From: Mucilaginibacter sp. JRF
GTDB taxonomy: Bacteria; Bacteroidota; Bacteroidia; Sphingobacteriales; Sphingobacteriaceae
Assembly: GCF_015223065.1 (NCBI RefSeq)
Contig: NZ_JADFBY010000001.1
Location: 1,054,001-1,118,000 of the forward strand
Direction: 5' to 3'
Length of the DNA: 64,000 nt
Under the pieces are notes generated by a model. It saw only the letters and a program-made list of their open reading frames with translations, searched no databases and had not been told where the DNA came from. The position numbers were made by a program, and so were the translations under genes. How positions within the stretch are numbered: position 1 is the first letter of the stretch; the number at the start of each line of letters is the position of its first letter. Positions 45,502 through 54,654 of the stretch are shown here, in pieces.

Positions 45502-47005
45502 AGATAATAGCGTAAAACCTGTTGAGCAAAATAAAGACAAAGGCAACCAACTGTTCCCTGTTTTTATCAAGCTTAATAAATTGCATACGGTGCTAATTGG
45601 CGCGGGTAATGTTGGTTTAGAAAAACTGACAGCCGTGTTAAAAAATAGTCCGCAGGCAAAGGTTACCGTTATTGCCAAGGCAATATTACCCGAAATACAT
45701 GCACTTGCGGCTCAATATCCTGCCGTTACAGTGATCAACAAAACTTTTGCCGAGTACGATCTGGATAATGCCGACCTGGTTATTGCCGCTACTAATGATA
45801 GCGATCTGAATAACTATATCTGCCAGGCAGCGCACGATCGTAAATTGTTGGTGAACGTTGCCGACAAACCTGATCTGTGCGATTTCTATCTGAGTTCCAT
45901 TGTACAAAAAGGTGATCTTAAAATAGCTATCTCAACCAACGGCAAATCGCCAACCGTAGCTAAGCGTATCAAAGAATTTCTTAATCGTGAGATACCTGAC
46001 GAAATAGATGATACCTTAAAGCAGATGAACGAGTTGCGAGATTCGCTTAAAGGAGATTTTGCCTATAAAGTACGCCAACTAAATGCCGCTACGGCTGTAT
46101 TGGTTGAATCGAAGAAAGCTAAACCGAGCAACAGGCTTTTTGTACGCTGGCTAATTTGGCTAACATCTATAGTTTGTATTATTATCGCCCTGATCTCGGT
46201 TTGGAACAAGGAACCTGGCTTCCAAAACTATGTAGAGAATATCGACCCGATGTTCTATTATTTCCTGGGTGCCGGTTTTGTTTTTGCTATGATTGATGGA
46301 TCTATCGGAATGTCATACGGCGTAACCTCGCAGACTTTTTCTATATCTATGGGCATACCACCGGCTTCGGCAAGCATGGGTGTGCATTTATCAGAAATAT
46401 TAAGTTGCGGTATAGCAGGCTGGATGCATTATCGCATGGGGAATGTAAACTGGAAATTATTTAAGCTGCTGATTATCCCAGGCATTATCGGGGCTACGAC
46501 AGGCGCCTATTTGTTGTCATCATTAGAGCACTACAGCCAATACACAAAGCCTTTTGTATCTTTATATACATTGATATTAGGTTTGGTTATACTATCAAAA
46601 GCATTTAAAAGTGCCACCAAAAAATCGGCTGATAAAATAAAGAAGATTGGTTTATTAGGCTTGGGTGGTGGTTTTATAGATGCTGTAGGTGGCGGTGGTT
46701 GGGGCTCTATCGTTTTATCTTCACTGATAGCAGGAGGCAGACACCCTCGCTTTTCTTTAGGCACAGTAAAATTATCAAGGTTTTTTATAGCTATATTAAG
46801 TTCAGCAACCTTTATTTTTATGCTTAGCGGCATACAATGGAATGCTGTAGCAGGTTTAATTATTGGCAGCGCAGTAGCATCTCCCATAGCTGCTAAAATA
46901 TCCAATAAAATCTCAGCAAAGGTAATCATGGTTGCCGTAGGTATCATTGTTGTGCTTGTCAGTTTTAAAAATATTTATGGTTTTATTGAAAAAATACTGA
47001 GTTAA
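45485..47005 (+). CDS. Precorrin-2 dehydrogenase/ferrochelatase fused to TSUP sulfite exporter
   Basis: This 506-residue ORF joins two functions. Residues about 20-215 resemble Met8p/SirC (VLIGAGNVGLEKLTA as NAD-binding motif and ISTNGKSPTVAKRIKEFL), which oxidises precorrin-2 and inserts iron. Residues about 225-506 are a TauE/SafE (TSUP) membrane transporter with about eight hydrophobic segments, which would export or import sulfite or related anions. One transmembrane anchor follows the first domain. The context of siroheme and sulfite genes fits both parts. Confidence 0.88.
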   Translation: MTQLPEDNSVKPVEQNKDKGNQLFPVFIKLNKLHTVLIGAGNVGLEKLTAVLKNSPQAKVTVIAKAILPEIHALAAQYPAVTVINKTFAEYDLDNADLVIAATNDSDLNNYICQAAHDRKLLVNVADKPDLCDFYLSSIVQKGDLKIAISTNGKSPTVAKRIKEFLNREIPDEIDDTLKQMNELRDSLKGDFAYKVRQLNAATAVLVESKKAKPSNRLFVRWLIWLTSIVCIIIALISVWNKEPGFQNYVENIDPMFYYFLGAGFVFAMIDGSIGMSYGVTSQTFSISMGIPPASASMGVHLSEILSCGIAGWMHYRMGNVNWKLFKLLIIPGIIGATTGAYLLSSLEHYSQYTKPFVSLYTLILGLVILSKAFKSATKKSADKIKKIGLLGLGGGFIDAVGGGGWGSIVLSSLIAGGRHPRFSLGTVKLSRFFIAILSSATFIFMLSGIQWNAVAGLIIGSAVASPIAAKISNKISAKVIMVAVGIIVVLVSFKNIYGFIEKILS

Positions 47006-47006
47006 A

Positions 47007-47711
47007 ATGAGTGAAATAACTCAATATATAAAAAATGAAATAAGCGGACTTGAACCGGTTGAAGCACTGCGCACATTGGCAGAGCAGTTTCCTGGTGAAG
47101 TAGTTTTTTCTACAAGTTTTGGATGGGAAGATCAGGTGATCACACACATGATCTTCACTAATGATCTGCCTATAAAAGTATTTACGCTCGAAACCGGCAG
47201 AATGTTCCCTGAAACCTATTACGTTTGGAATCGCACTATGGAAATGTATGGCAAGCCTATTTTTGCCTACTACCCTAACCACGCATTGGTTGAGGCTATG
47301 GTGAACCAAAAAGGTCCGAGCAGTTTTTACGAGTCGGTTGAAAACCGTAAGGAATGCTGCGGCATCCGTAAGATAGAACCATTAAAGCGTGCCCTTGCAG
47401 GTAATAAATGCTGGGTAACCGGCATTCGCGCCGATCAATCAGCCAACCGCCAGGATATGGAAAATGTGGAATGGGATGCAGGAAATAACATCCTGAAATA
47501 TCACCCTATTTACAGCTGGACACTGAATGATGTAAAAGCTTACATCAAAAAATACAACGTACCGTACAATACATTGCATGACAGGGGTTTCCCAAGCATT
47601 GGCTGCCAGCCTTGCACCCGCGCCGTACAAGAAGGCGAGGATTTTCGTGCCGGCCGCTGGTGGTGGGAAGATCAATCAAAAAAGGAATGCGGACTGCATG
47701 CAGTAAAATAA
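47007..47711 (+). CDS. cysH: Adenylylsulfate (APS) reductase
   Basis: The 234-residue enzyme reduces APS to sulfite using thioredoxin. The [4Fe-4S] cysteines of the APS-type are present: C117 and C118 in KECCGIRK, C200 and C203 in GCQPCTRA. The catalytic Cys is C228 in ECGLH. APS rather than PAPS specificity fits the absence of an APS kinase (cysC) in this operon. It starts 1 bp after the TSUP fusion gene. Confidence 0.93.
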   Translation: MSEITQYIKNEISGLEPVEALRTLAEQFPGEVVFSTSFGWEDQVITHMIFTNDLPIKVFTLETGRMFPETYYVWNRTMEMYGKPIFAYYPNHALVEAMVNQKGPSSFYESVENRKECCGIRKIEPLKRALAGNKCWVTGIRADQSANRQDMENVEWDAGNNILKYHPIYSWTLNDVKAYIKKYNVPYNTLHDRGFPSIGCQPCTRAVQEGEDFRAGRWWWEDQSKKECGLHAVK

Positions 47712-47725
47712 TATATAACCACCAA

Positions 47726-48634
47726 ATGAGTACTAACAACCACCTGGATTACTTAGATGAGCTTGAAGCAGAAGCAATATACATTCTGCGAGAGGTGGCC
47801 GGGCAATTTGAAAAACCCGCGCTCCTTTTTTCGGGCGGTAAGGATTCTATCACTTTGGTTCGATTGGCCGAAAAGGCTTTTCGTCCGGGTAAATTCCCTT
47901 TTCCGCTGGTACATATTGATACCGGCCACAACTTTGTTGAAACCATTGATTACCGCGACAGAATGATTGAACGCCTTGGCGAAAAATTGATCATCGGTCA
48001 TGTTCAGGATTCTATTGATGAGGGTAAAGTAGTTGAGCAAAAAGGCAAAAATGCCAGCCGTAACGCGCTGCAAACAGTCACTTTATTAGATACTATAGCC
48101 AAGCACCAGTTTGATGCCTGTATTGGCGGTGCCCGCCGTGATGAAGAAAAGGCGCGCGCTAAAGAGCGTATTTTCTCGGTACGTGATGAGTTCGGTCAAT
48201 GGGACCCGAAACGCCAGCGCCCAGAGTTATGGAACCTATACAATGGTAAAATACACAAAGGCGAAAATGTAAGGGTATTCCCTATCAGTAACTGGACCGA
48301 GCTTGATGTTTGGAACTACATCCGTCGCGAAAAAATAGAACTCCCTTCCATATACTTTGCGCACGAGCGCGATTGTATCACCCGCAATGGCCAGTTAATG
48401 GCGGCCTCTCCTTTCCTGAATATGGATGAGGAGGATATTGTGGAACGCCGCAATGTGCGTTTCCGCACTGTGGGCGATATGACCTGTACTGCCGCTGTTG
48501 AATCATATGCTTATCATATTGATGATATCATCAACGAGATCAGCAAGTCAAAAATAAGCGAGCGTGGTGCACGTATGGACGACAAGGTATCAGAAGCGGC
48601 CATGGAAGACCGTAAGAAAGGGGGGTATTTTTAA
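47726..48634 (+). CDS. cysD: Sulfate adenylyltransferase small subunit
   Basis: CysD with CysN forms ATP sulfurylase, which makes APS from sulfate and ATP. The 302-residue protein has the PP-loop SGGKDSIT. I chose the ATG at 47726: a longer ORF reading is open upstream to 47612 inside cysH, but MSTNNHLDYLDELEAE is the family start. The upstream sequence ATATAACCACCAA resembles that before sulfite reductase. Confidence 0.95.
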   Translation: MSTNNHLDYLDELEAEAIYILREVAGQFEKPALLFSGGKDSITLVRLAEKAFRPGKFPFPLVHIDTGHNFVETIDYRDRMIERLGEKLIIGHVQDSIDEGKVVEQKGKNASRNALQTVTLLDTIAKHQFDACIGGARRDEEKARAKERIFSVRDEFGQWDPKRQRPELWNLYNGKIHKGENVRVFPISNWTELDVWNYIRREKIELPSIYFAHERDCITRNGQLMAASPFLNMDEEDIVERRNVRFRTVGDMTCTAAVESYAYHIDDIINEISKSKISERGARMDDKVSEAAMEDRKKGGYF

Positions 48635-48635
48635 T

Positions 48636-49886
48636 ATGGATATTTTAAAGTTTATAACCGCGGGTAGTGTTGATGATGGTAAAAGCACCCTTATTGGCCG
48701 CCTGTTATATGATAGTGAAGCTATTTTAGCCGATCAGCTGGAGGCGCTGCATGCCTCAAACCGTAAAAACGATGACGGCACTATCGATCTGGCTATTTTA
48801 ACTGATGGCCTTAAAGCCGAGCGTGAGCAGGGCATTACCATTGATGTTGCCTACAAATATTTCAATACCGATAAGCGTAAGTTTATTATAGCTGATGCGC
48901 CAGGCCATATACAATACACCCGTAACATGGTTACCGGTGCAAGCAATGCTGGTTTGGCCATTATATTGATAGATGCGCGTAAGGGTGTTATTGAGCAAAC
49001 TATACGTCACTCATTCCTGGTATCATTATTAGGCATTCCCCAAGTGGTGGTTTGCGTTAATAAGATGGATATGCTCGATTATAATGAGGATGCCTATAAT
49101 AAAATAGTTGAGGACTACAAAGCACTTGCCGCAAAGGTTGAGCTAAGCAATGTTAAATTCATACCAGTCAGTGCTTTAAAGGGCGATAATATTGTACACA
49201 CCTCAATAAACATGCCTTGGTATAATGGCGAAAGCCTATTAAGTTATCTGGAAAGTGTCGACATAAAAGTGGATACAGCAGCCTCGCATGCACGCTTGCC
49301 AGTACAATGGGTTATTCGCCCGCAAACTGATGAATTACACGATTACCGTGGTTATGCCGGTCGTGTGGCCAGTGGTAGCTTTAGAGTGAATGATCAGGTT
49401 ACTGTATTGCCATCAGGCTTTACAAGTGTTATTGCCAAAATTGAACAGTTAGATAAAGAACCGGCAGAAGCTATCACCGGCATGTCGGTAACTATACACT
49501 TGGCCGATGATATTGATGTTAGCCGTGGCGATGTATTGGTGAGCAGCGCGCAACAACCGCACGTAGCCCAGCTAATAGAGGCCGACCTTTGCTGGATGGA
49601 TACCCGCCCGCTGGATACTGCACATACTTATTTAGTACAGCACAACAGCAAGGTAACCCGTTGCCGCATAAGCGAACTGTTGTACAAGGTAAACATCAAC
49701 ACGCTTGAAAAGCAGTACGATGAAGATTTTAAACTGAACGATATTGGTCGCATCGTTATAAAAACAGCCGATGCTTTAGCGTTTGATCCATATCAATCAA
49801 ACAAAGCAAATGGCGGCGCAATTATTATTGACAGCCGTACCAATGTTACCGTGGGCGCGTTAATGCTGCGTTCAGCGGTAGATTAG
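48636..49886 (+). CDS. cysN: Sulfate adenylyltransferase large subunit (GTPase)
   Basis: CysN is the GTPase partner of CysD, related to elongation factor Tu. The P-loop is GSVDDGKSTLIGRLLYDSEAI, switch motifs DAPGH and NKMD are present. The start ATG at 48636 follows the stop of cysD by 1 bp; the ORF is open to 48564. The 416-residue length lacks an APS-kinase domain, unlike CysNC. It completes the operon, followed by a terminator. Confidence 0.95.
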   Translation: MDILKFITAGSVDDGKSTLIGRLLYDSEAILADQLEALHASNRKNDDGTIDLAILTDGLKAEREQGITIDVAYKYFNTDKRKFIIADAPGHIQYTRNMVTGASNAGLAIILIDARKGVIEQTIRHSFLVSLLGIPQVVVCVNKMDMLDYNEDAYNKIVEDYKALAAKVELSNVKFIPVSALKGDNIVHTSINMPWYNGESLLSYLESVDIKVDTAASHARLPVQWVIRPQTDELHDYRGYAGRVASGSFRVNDQVTVLPSGFTSVIAKIEQLDKEPAEAITGMSVTIHLADDIDVSRGDVLVSSAQQPHVAQLIEADLCWMDTRPLDTAHTYLVQHNSKVTRCRISELLYKVNINTLEKQYDEDFKLNDIGRIVIKTADALAFDPYQSNKANGGAIIIDSRTNVTVGALMLRSAVD

Positions 49887-49907
49887 TTGTATTTATAGAG
49901 ATTAGAG

Positions 49908-49955
49908 AGCGGTGATTGAGATCAGTTTTATCTGATTTTTGATCACTGCTTTTTA
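49908..49955 (+). terminator. Terminator of the sulfate assimilation operon
   Basis: AGCGGTGAT (49908-49916) pairs with ATCACTGCT (49942-49950) with one G-U; an inner ATCAG/CTGAT pair closes further. The stem is followed by TTTTA. It lies 22 bp past cysN. Confidence 0.75.
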
Positions 49956-50011
49956 TGCATTGTATTTACTGATGTTTTAATTACAGCTTTAGCTTTTGTA
50001 AAAGCTTTAAC

Positions 50012-50047
50012 AACAAAAAAAGGCTGCACCTGATTGGTGCAGCCTTT
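50012..50047 (-). terminator. Terminator of the 50073-50537 gene
   Basis: AAAGGCTGCACC (50019-50030) pairs perfectly with GGTGCAGCCTTT (50036-50047) around loop TGATT. On the minus strand a run of T residues follows the stem. Confidence 0.85.
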
Positions 50048-50072
50048 AGCTATATATGTTATGGGTTGTAGT

Positions 50073-50537
50073 TTATTTTACTTGTTGAAAGTAGTATACT
50101 GCTGAAGTTGGAGCAACGCGAACTAAGATCTCGCTTTTGTCGTTTTTCAGATCAACAAAGTGTTGTATGCCATCACCGGTGTTCAGTTCAATAACCTGAC
50201 CTACAGTGTAAGCTTTGTAACGTGTAGCGATCTCTTTTTGAGCACGAGCTGAAATAGCTTTGTAAGCAACTTGTCTGGTTGTACCAAGGTATTCGCCATT
50301 CAGGTTGTAGAAAGCTGTCATTTTAACACCTTCTAAAGTGAACTCAGCTTTTTGAGTGCTTTCAGTTACAGTCCAGGTAACATTTTCTGCACCACGGTAA
50401 TCAGTTTTAAATTGATTGATAACAGCGTAAGACACGTTAGCGTTTTTGTCGTCGTCTGCTGCTACTTTTTTATCAGCTGCGAAAGCACCTGTGGTTAATA
50501 AACCGATGATTGCTGGTATAATTAATAACTTTTTCAT
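50073..50537 (-). CDS. Secreted PepSY-like/BLIP-like protein of unknown function
   Basis: The 154-residue protein has a clear signal peptide (MKKLLIIPAIIGLLTTGAFA). Two short repeats resembling PepSY or BLIP-like domains follow (VSYAVINQFKTDYRGAENVTWTV and its partner AYKAISARAQKEIATRYKAYTV). Such proteins are abundant in this phylum and uncharacterised. It is monocistronic and has its own strong terminator. Confidence 0.75.
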   Translation of the reverse strand: MKKLLIIPAIIGLLTTGAFAADKKVAADDDKNANVSYAVINQFKTDYRGAENVTWTVTESTQKAEFTLEGVKMTAFYNLNGEYLGTTRQVAYKAISARAQKEIATRYKAYTVGQVIELNTGDGIQHFVDLKNDKSEILVRVAPTSAVYYFQQVK

Positions 50538-50834
50538 TGTCTTGTTGTATTAAATTTTAAATCCATAACAAATATCGAATATTAATATGAATTATGTAAA
50601 CATTGAACAACTATTATGATAAATTAATAATTATATGATTTTTGTTTTAAATATTCTAAAATAATAGGCTTTAGATAGTGTATAATTTACAATATCACAA
50701 AAATTTCACACTTATGTTAGTGTACTTAGTACAATAAGTATGTCTGCAAATTGTAAAGTACCTGTTAGATTAACAGTTTTAGCAGACTGAAAATGATCAA
50801 TATTGAATTTTCCTGTCAGAAATTTTGCAAAACA
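50538..50834. other. AT-rich spacer without recognised gene
   Basis: The spacer is very AT-rich with no ORF or RNA signature that I can support. It includes the promoter region of the secreted protein gene (minus strand). Nothing else is visible. Confidence 0.5.
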
Positions 50835-51584
50835 CTAATTTTCAAGCTGTTTTATATAGTTCAAAAACATGTGTAATGCTTCTCGTTTTTTGTCAGTGAG
50901 GTTATAATCAATTTTATTCAGCAGATAATCCTCTATATCAAAGTCGTGGCGATGTGGTAATTCTTTAAATAATTGAGGCCTGTTATCTAATCCGAATTTT
51001 AGCGTCGTGTTAAATTCTTCAATAAATTCAGCAGATATAGGTTTGTTTGATATCCAGGCCGCGAAAGTAAAAGGCAGGCCTGTGAATTTTTGCCATTCTT
51101 CAGCAAGGTCATACACATACGGATATTTGTCGGCCTTACCAAATGTTCTGTCCCCTATCTGTACAAAGGCGGTATTAGCATCGGTGGATAGCGTATAATC
51201 TTCAGCGTTATCAATCAGCTCAGGTTTTACCTTCCAAAAGTTTTTTAACAGTACGCGTGCCAGGTTATTTGAACTACGCGATTGCGGATCGAGCTGTAGG
51301 TACTTTACATCGTGTATCTCACAGTTACTGAATATAAACACCGAAGCCACCGGGCCTTCGGCACCTATACAATAATCAGATACGATGTGCCATTCAGGCA
51401 TGTTCAAGGTGGCGGCCACAGGTATCAGGCCAATATCGGCCTCATCGTCAATTAGTTTCTGGGCGCAATCAGCCGGTATATCTAAACTAAGATCTATTTT
51501 ATTAATGAAGTCGGTATGTTGTATACCATATATAAAGGGCGTGGTGTTAGTGTAGCTAACAGCCGAAATTCTAATCTTTTTCAC
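50835..51584 (-). CDS. mqnA: Menaquinone biosynthesis protein MqnA (chorismate dehydratase)
   Basis: MqnA removes water from chorismate, the first step of the futalosine menaquinone pathway. The 249-residue protein starts with KIRISAVSYTNTTPFIYGI, typical of this family, with IPADCAQKLIDDEADIGLIPVA in the substrate region. MqnE, the next enzyme, lies two genes upstream (52326-53519). Both are on the minus strand with a phosphatase between them. Confidence 0.93.
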   Translation of the reverse strand: MKKIRISAVSYTNTTPFIYGIQHTDFINKIDLSLDIPADCAQKLIDDEADIGLIPVAATLNMPEWHIVSDYCIGAEGPVASVFIFSNCEIHDVKYLQLDPQSRSSNNLARVLLKNFWKVKPELIDNAEDYTLSTDANTAFVQIGDRTFGKADKYPYVYDLAEEWQKFTGLPFTFAAWISNKPISAEFIEEFNTTLKFGLDNRPQLFKELPHRHDFDIEDYLLNKIDYNLTDKKREALHMFLNYIKQLEN

Positions 51585-51591
51585 AAGTAGC

Positions 51592-52212
51592 TCAGGCCTG
51601 CTTTAAATGCAGGGCATTATTAAAGTCAACAATCTCAAATTTTTGGCCGTCAAAGGTAACTTTGTACAGCACAAGGTTTTGGTGCGGAAAGGTGTCCATC
51701 TCGGTAAGCGGGCGCTCGGTAAGCAGGCACATCAGCAACCTCATAGCGCGGCCATGCATGCAAACTAATACGTTTTTTTCATCGGGATGCGAAATGATCA
51801 CTTTCAGGGCTTCCTCCTGCCTTAGCTTAACTTCGTTAGGGCTTTCGCCGCCTTCAATTTTAGCATCGAGGTTACCATCCATCCAGTTGCGCATCAAATC
51901 CAAAAAAGCCGATTTGTTTTCGGGCGTACTGGGCTGACCTTCAAGTATCCCCCATGCTAATTCGTCTAAACCGGCAAGCTTCTCGTAAGGTATGCCCAGA
52001 TCAATAAACTTTTGAATACTTTGCTGGGTGCGCTTTAATTCAGATATATAGATCTTATCAAAAGGCACTTGGTTATACGCTTTAAAAAATAAAGCGGCTT
52101 GCACACGTCCTTCTTCGTTAAGATCGGTGTTCATTCCCCTGCCCTGCACAATCCCCTGCTTATTCAGATCGGTTTGCCCATGGCGGACAATGTATAGTGT
52201 TTTTTGTATCAT
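51592..52212 (-). CDS. Histidine phosphatase family protein
   Basis: The 206-residue protein has the phosphoglycerate-mutase-like core: RHGQTDLNKQGIVQGRG (catalytic His in RHG) and a second histidine in MHGRAMR. It resembles small acid or sugar phosphatases of the branch. Substrate unknown. It lies 7 bp before mqnA and after mqnE, so may be co-transcribed. Confidence 0.88.
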   Translation of the reverse strand: MIQKTLYIVRHGQTDLNKQGIVQGRGMNTDLNEEGRVQAALFFKAYNQVPFDKIYISELKRTQQSIQKFIDLGIPYEKLAGLDELAWGILEGQPSTPENKSAFLDLMRNWMDGNLDAKIEGGESPNEVKLRQEEALKVIISHPDEKNVLVCMHGRAMRLLMCLLTERPLTEMDTFPHQNLVLYKVTFDGQKFEIVDFNNALHLKQA

Positions 52213-52223
52213 TCTTTTTTGAG

Positions 52224-52326
52224 AGCTGAAAGCGATTTTTGCTTAAAGCATATAGTCCAAAGCATAAAGCTTTTCTTAGCTTGATTTTTAATACAGCTTT
52301 TTGCTTTAAGCTTTTGCCTTTCAGCT
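52224..52326. repeat. Long imperfect inverted repeat between mqnE and the phosphatase
   Basis: AGCTGAAAG (52224-52232) is repeated in reverse at 52318-52326, and GCTTAAAGC (52241-52249) at 52303-52311. The interior is a chain of AAAGC and GCTTT units. The arms could fold into one hairpin of about 100 nt. It ends exactly at the mqnE stop codon. It may be a small palindromic repeat element or an RNA-processing structure. Confidence 0.55.
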
Positions 52327-53519
52327 TAATTAACTACCGGTAACTTATAAAACCTTGGTTTGCTTTCTTCGGCAAATACATGGTCGTTGTAGTCGGTAAC
52401 TACATTATATAATGTATCGCGCTCAATAGGATGGCGACCAACTTGTTTTATTAGTTCAACCAATTCCTTAGTACTCATGGCCGGGGTTTGTTCTTCGGCA
52501 CCTGCCATTGAGTATATTTTGGTGGTATCATCAAGTGTACCATCAATATCATCAACACCAAAGTTTAATGATAGCTGCGCGGTATTCCTGCTGATCATGG
52601 CCCAGTAAGCTTTGATATGATCAAAGTTATCCAGGTAAATGCGTGCGATTGCATAATTACGCAGATCTTCGATCACGGTTGATTCCGGCACATCAGACAT
52701 TTGATTATCCTGATTGCGGAATTTCAGTGGAATAAAAGTTTGGAAACCACCCGTACGATCCTGTAATTGTCGCAATTGCTCCATGTGGTCAAGTCGGTGC
52801 CAGTATTTTTCAATATGGCCATAAAGCATGGTAGCGTTTGAGCGCATGCCCAGCTTATGCCATTCTTCGTGTATCTGCAACCATTGGTCGCCGGTACATT
52901 TATCCTTAGCTATCAGGTCGCGCACCTCGGGATGGAATATCTCCGCACCACCGCCCGGCATTGATTCTAATCCGGCATCTTTCATTAATTGCATACCGGT
53001 AGCATAATCTATCTTAGCCTTTTTAAATATATAATGATATTCAACCGGGGTAAGAGCCTTAACATGCAGGTCGGGCCTGTGTTGTTTTATGCGGGTAAAA
53101 AGCTGGGTGTAAAACGGCACATCGTATTGCGGTAAAACTCCACCTACAATGTGTACTTCGGTAACGGGCTCATCATCGTATTTTTTAACGATGTCGAGCA
53201 TCTCATCCATAGTATATTCCCAACCCTCGGTACGTTGTTTTATCAGGCGCGAGTACGAGCAGAATTTACAATCGTAAACACAAAGGTTTGTGGGTTCGAT
53301 ATGAAAGTTACGGTTAAAATAAGTTTTGTCGCCGTGTTTGGCGTTGCGTATATAATTCGCTAAAGTGCCAAGATAGCCAAGTTCAGCTTTTTCATATAAC
53401 AGCACACCTTCGTCAAAGCTGATGCGTTGCAGGTTGAGTACCTTTTGTGCAATGTCTTTTAAATCAGCAGATAAGTTTGGATCATTCAGTAATACCTGTA
53501 AACTATCTGAGTTTTGCAT
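52326..53519 (-). CDS. mqnE: Aminofutalosine synthase MqnE (radical SAM)
   Basis: This radical SAM enzyme combines SAM, 3-enolpyruvylbenzoate and a nucleoside to give aminofutalosine. The [4Fe-4S] cysteines are in CVYDCKFCSY (C-x3-C-x2-C). The 397-residue length and the order with mqnA fit the futalosine pathway. The sequence ATMLYGHIEKYWHRLDHM is typical of MqnE/MqnC-like TIM barrels. Confidence 0.93.
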   Translation of the reverse strand: MQNSDSLQVLLNDPNLSADLKDIAQKVLNLQRISFDEGVLLYEKAELGYLGTLANYIRNAKHGDKTYFNRNFHIEPTNLCVYDCKFCSYSRLIKQRTEGWEYTMDEMLDIVKKYDDEPVTEVHIVGGVLPQYDVPFYTQLFTRIKQHRPDLHVKALTPVEYHYIFKKAKIDYATGMQLMKDAGLESMPGGGAEIFHPEVRDLIAKDKCTGDQWLQIHEEWHKLGMRSNATMLYGHIEKYWHRLDHMEQLRQLQDRTGGFQTFIPLKFRNQDNQMSDVPESTVIEDLRNYAIARIYLDNFDHIKAYWAMISRNTAQLSLNFGVDDIDGTLDDTTKIYSMAGAEEQTPAMSTKELVELIKQVGRHPIERDTLYNVVTDYNDHVFAEESKPRFYKLPVVN

Positions 53520-53613
53520 TCAATAAAAGTTTTATCAAAGGTAGCAAAATGCAGAAAATTTACAGTGATAAGGCGGCCTTATTCCGTAAACGTGGCCGTT
53601 ATTGACAATAATT

Positions 53614-54159
53614 TTACAGAGGCTTTATCTCCGAAATTCTAATCCCCACAAAGCAATCATCCATGCAACCCTTTGGTACATAGCCACACATGGTAATTAA
53701 GCCGTCGTTTTTGGCCTCAAAAAACACATCATTGTCCTTACTGCTTACTTTTAGCCATTCGGTACGGTATTTATCATAAACCTGATCAATAGTTAAAGCA
53801 TTGGCACCACTATGGTGGCTGCCAATGCTTGCGCTACTTTCATTCCATTGTTCATATACCTCGTATTCAGGCGCAGCTCCGGTAGTATTTTGCTTTTCTC
53901 TTTCAGCAATAAAACTTCTGTTATCAGCCTTTCCGTTGATGACCGTTAAAACTGTTTTTGATTTGTAGCCAAATACCGATCCACTTGTAACCGTGTAGAT
54001 ATAGGAGTTATTTACAGTGCCCTTGTAACTCAACCAGGTTTTGTAGCTACGTTCGTATGCTTTGTATTGAACAGCATTCCCACCGCTATCCTTTGAGCAC
54101 GATATGGCAAATAAAACAACCACTATAGTTAATGCGCTGACGATAAATTTAGGTTTCAT
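53614..54159 (-). CDS. Lipoprotein of unknown function
   Basis: The 181-residue protein has a lipobox signal sequence (LFAISC, Cys then SKDSGG) and no family I recognise. The mature part has several aromatic strands (YTVTSGSVFGYKSK) and three Cys residues near the end (MCGYVPKGCMDDCF) that may form a disulphide pair. It lies 14 bp downstream of another small lipoprotein gene, both on the minus strand. Confidence 0.7.
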   Translation of the reverse strand: MKPKFIVSALTIVVVLFAISCSKDSGGNAVQYKAYERSYKTWLSYKGTVNNSYIYTVTSGSVFGYKSKTVLTVINGKADNRSFIAEREKQNTTGAAPEYEVYEQWNESSASIGSHHSGANALTIDQVYDKYRTEWLKVSSKDNDVFFEAKNDGLITMCGYVPKGCMDDCFVGIRISEIKPL

Positions 54160-54173
54160 GGTTTAAATATGGT

Positions 54174-54599
54174 TTAGTTATTCTTTTTGATATAAGTGGT
54201 GGTAAAGCCATCATGTACATTATCTGCTAAAACCAAAGTATCATTAACGGCCTTAGTTATAACCAGGGGCATGGCATTAGTGGTAGTGTCAGGTTTGATG
54301 ATATATAGAGAGTCGGTTGAGTAGATGGTTTTGTCCCTTGTTATATCATAATGAAAATGCTGCGTTACTTCGCCATTTTTGTAATACAGCATCTCGCTGT
54401 TCTTAAATTCGATATGCAATATATAACGTGCCGTTTCGGGAGTAATGGTGATACCGGCAATGCCTCCGGTTGTTTTCTTCCAATCCCATTGGCCGCTCAG
54501 GCTCTTGATATCGATAGGTTTTTCATCCTTTGATACCTGTGTTGCTTTACATGCAAATAGAGAAACCGCTATTAAAACAGCGAATATTGCATTTTTCAT
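54174..54599 (-). CDS. Small lipocalin-like lipoprotein
   Basis: The 141-residue protein has a lipobox signal (AVSLFAC) and a mature part with SLSGQWDWKK near the start, which is typical of lipocalin-like beta-barrel modules. I cannot name a ligand. It lies upstream of the other lipoprotein and divergently to the cystathionine gene. Confidence 0.7.
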   Translation of the reverse strand: MKNAIFAVLIAVSLFACKATQVSKDEKPIDIKSLSGQWDWKKTTGGIAGITITPETARYILHIEFKNSEMLYYKNGEVTQHFHYDITRDKTIYSTDSLYIIKPDTTTNAMPLVITKAVNDTLVLADNVHDGFTTTYIKKNN

Positions 54600-54654
54600 T
54601 ATTCAGGTTTTTTATCAATACGTACATTTACCGCCGAACGCTACAATTATTACT

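Noticed and set aside
47612..47725. Extended N terminus of CysD inside cysH
   Set aside because: The extra 38 residues lie within cysH, and the family start is the ATG at 47726.
54445..54654. Extended N terminus of the cystathionine enzyme
   Set aside because: The extension runs antisense through the lipoprotein gene, and the family starts with MKIETIAIHAG.
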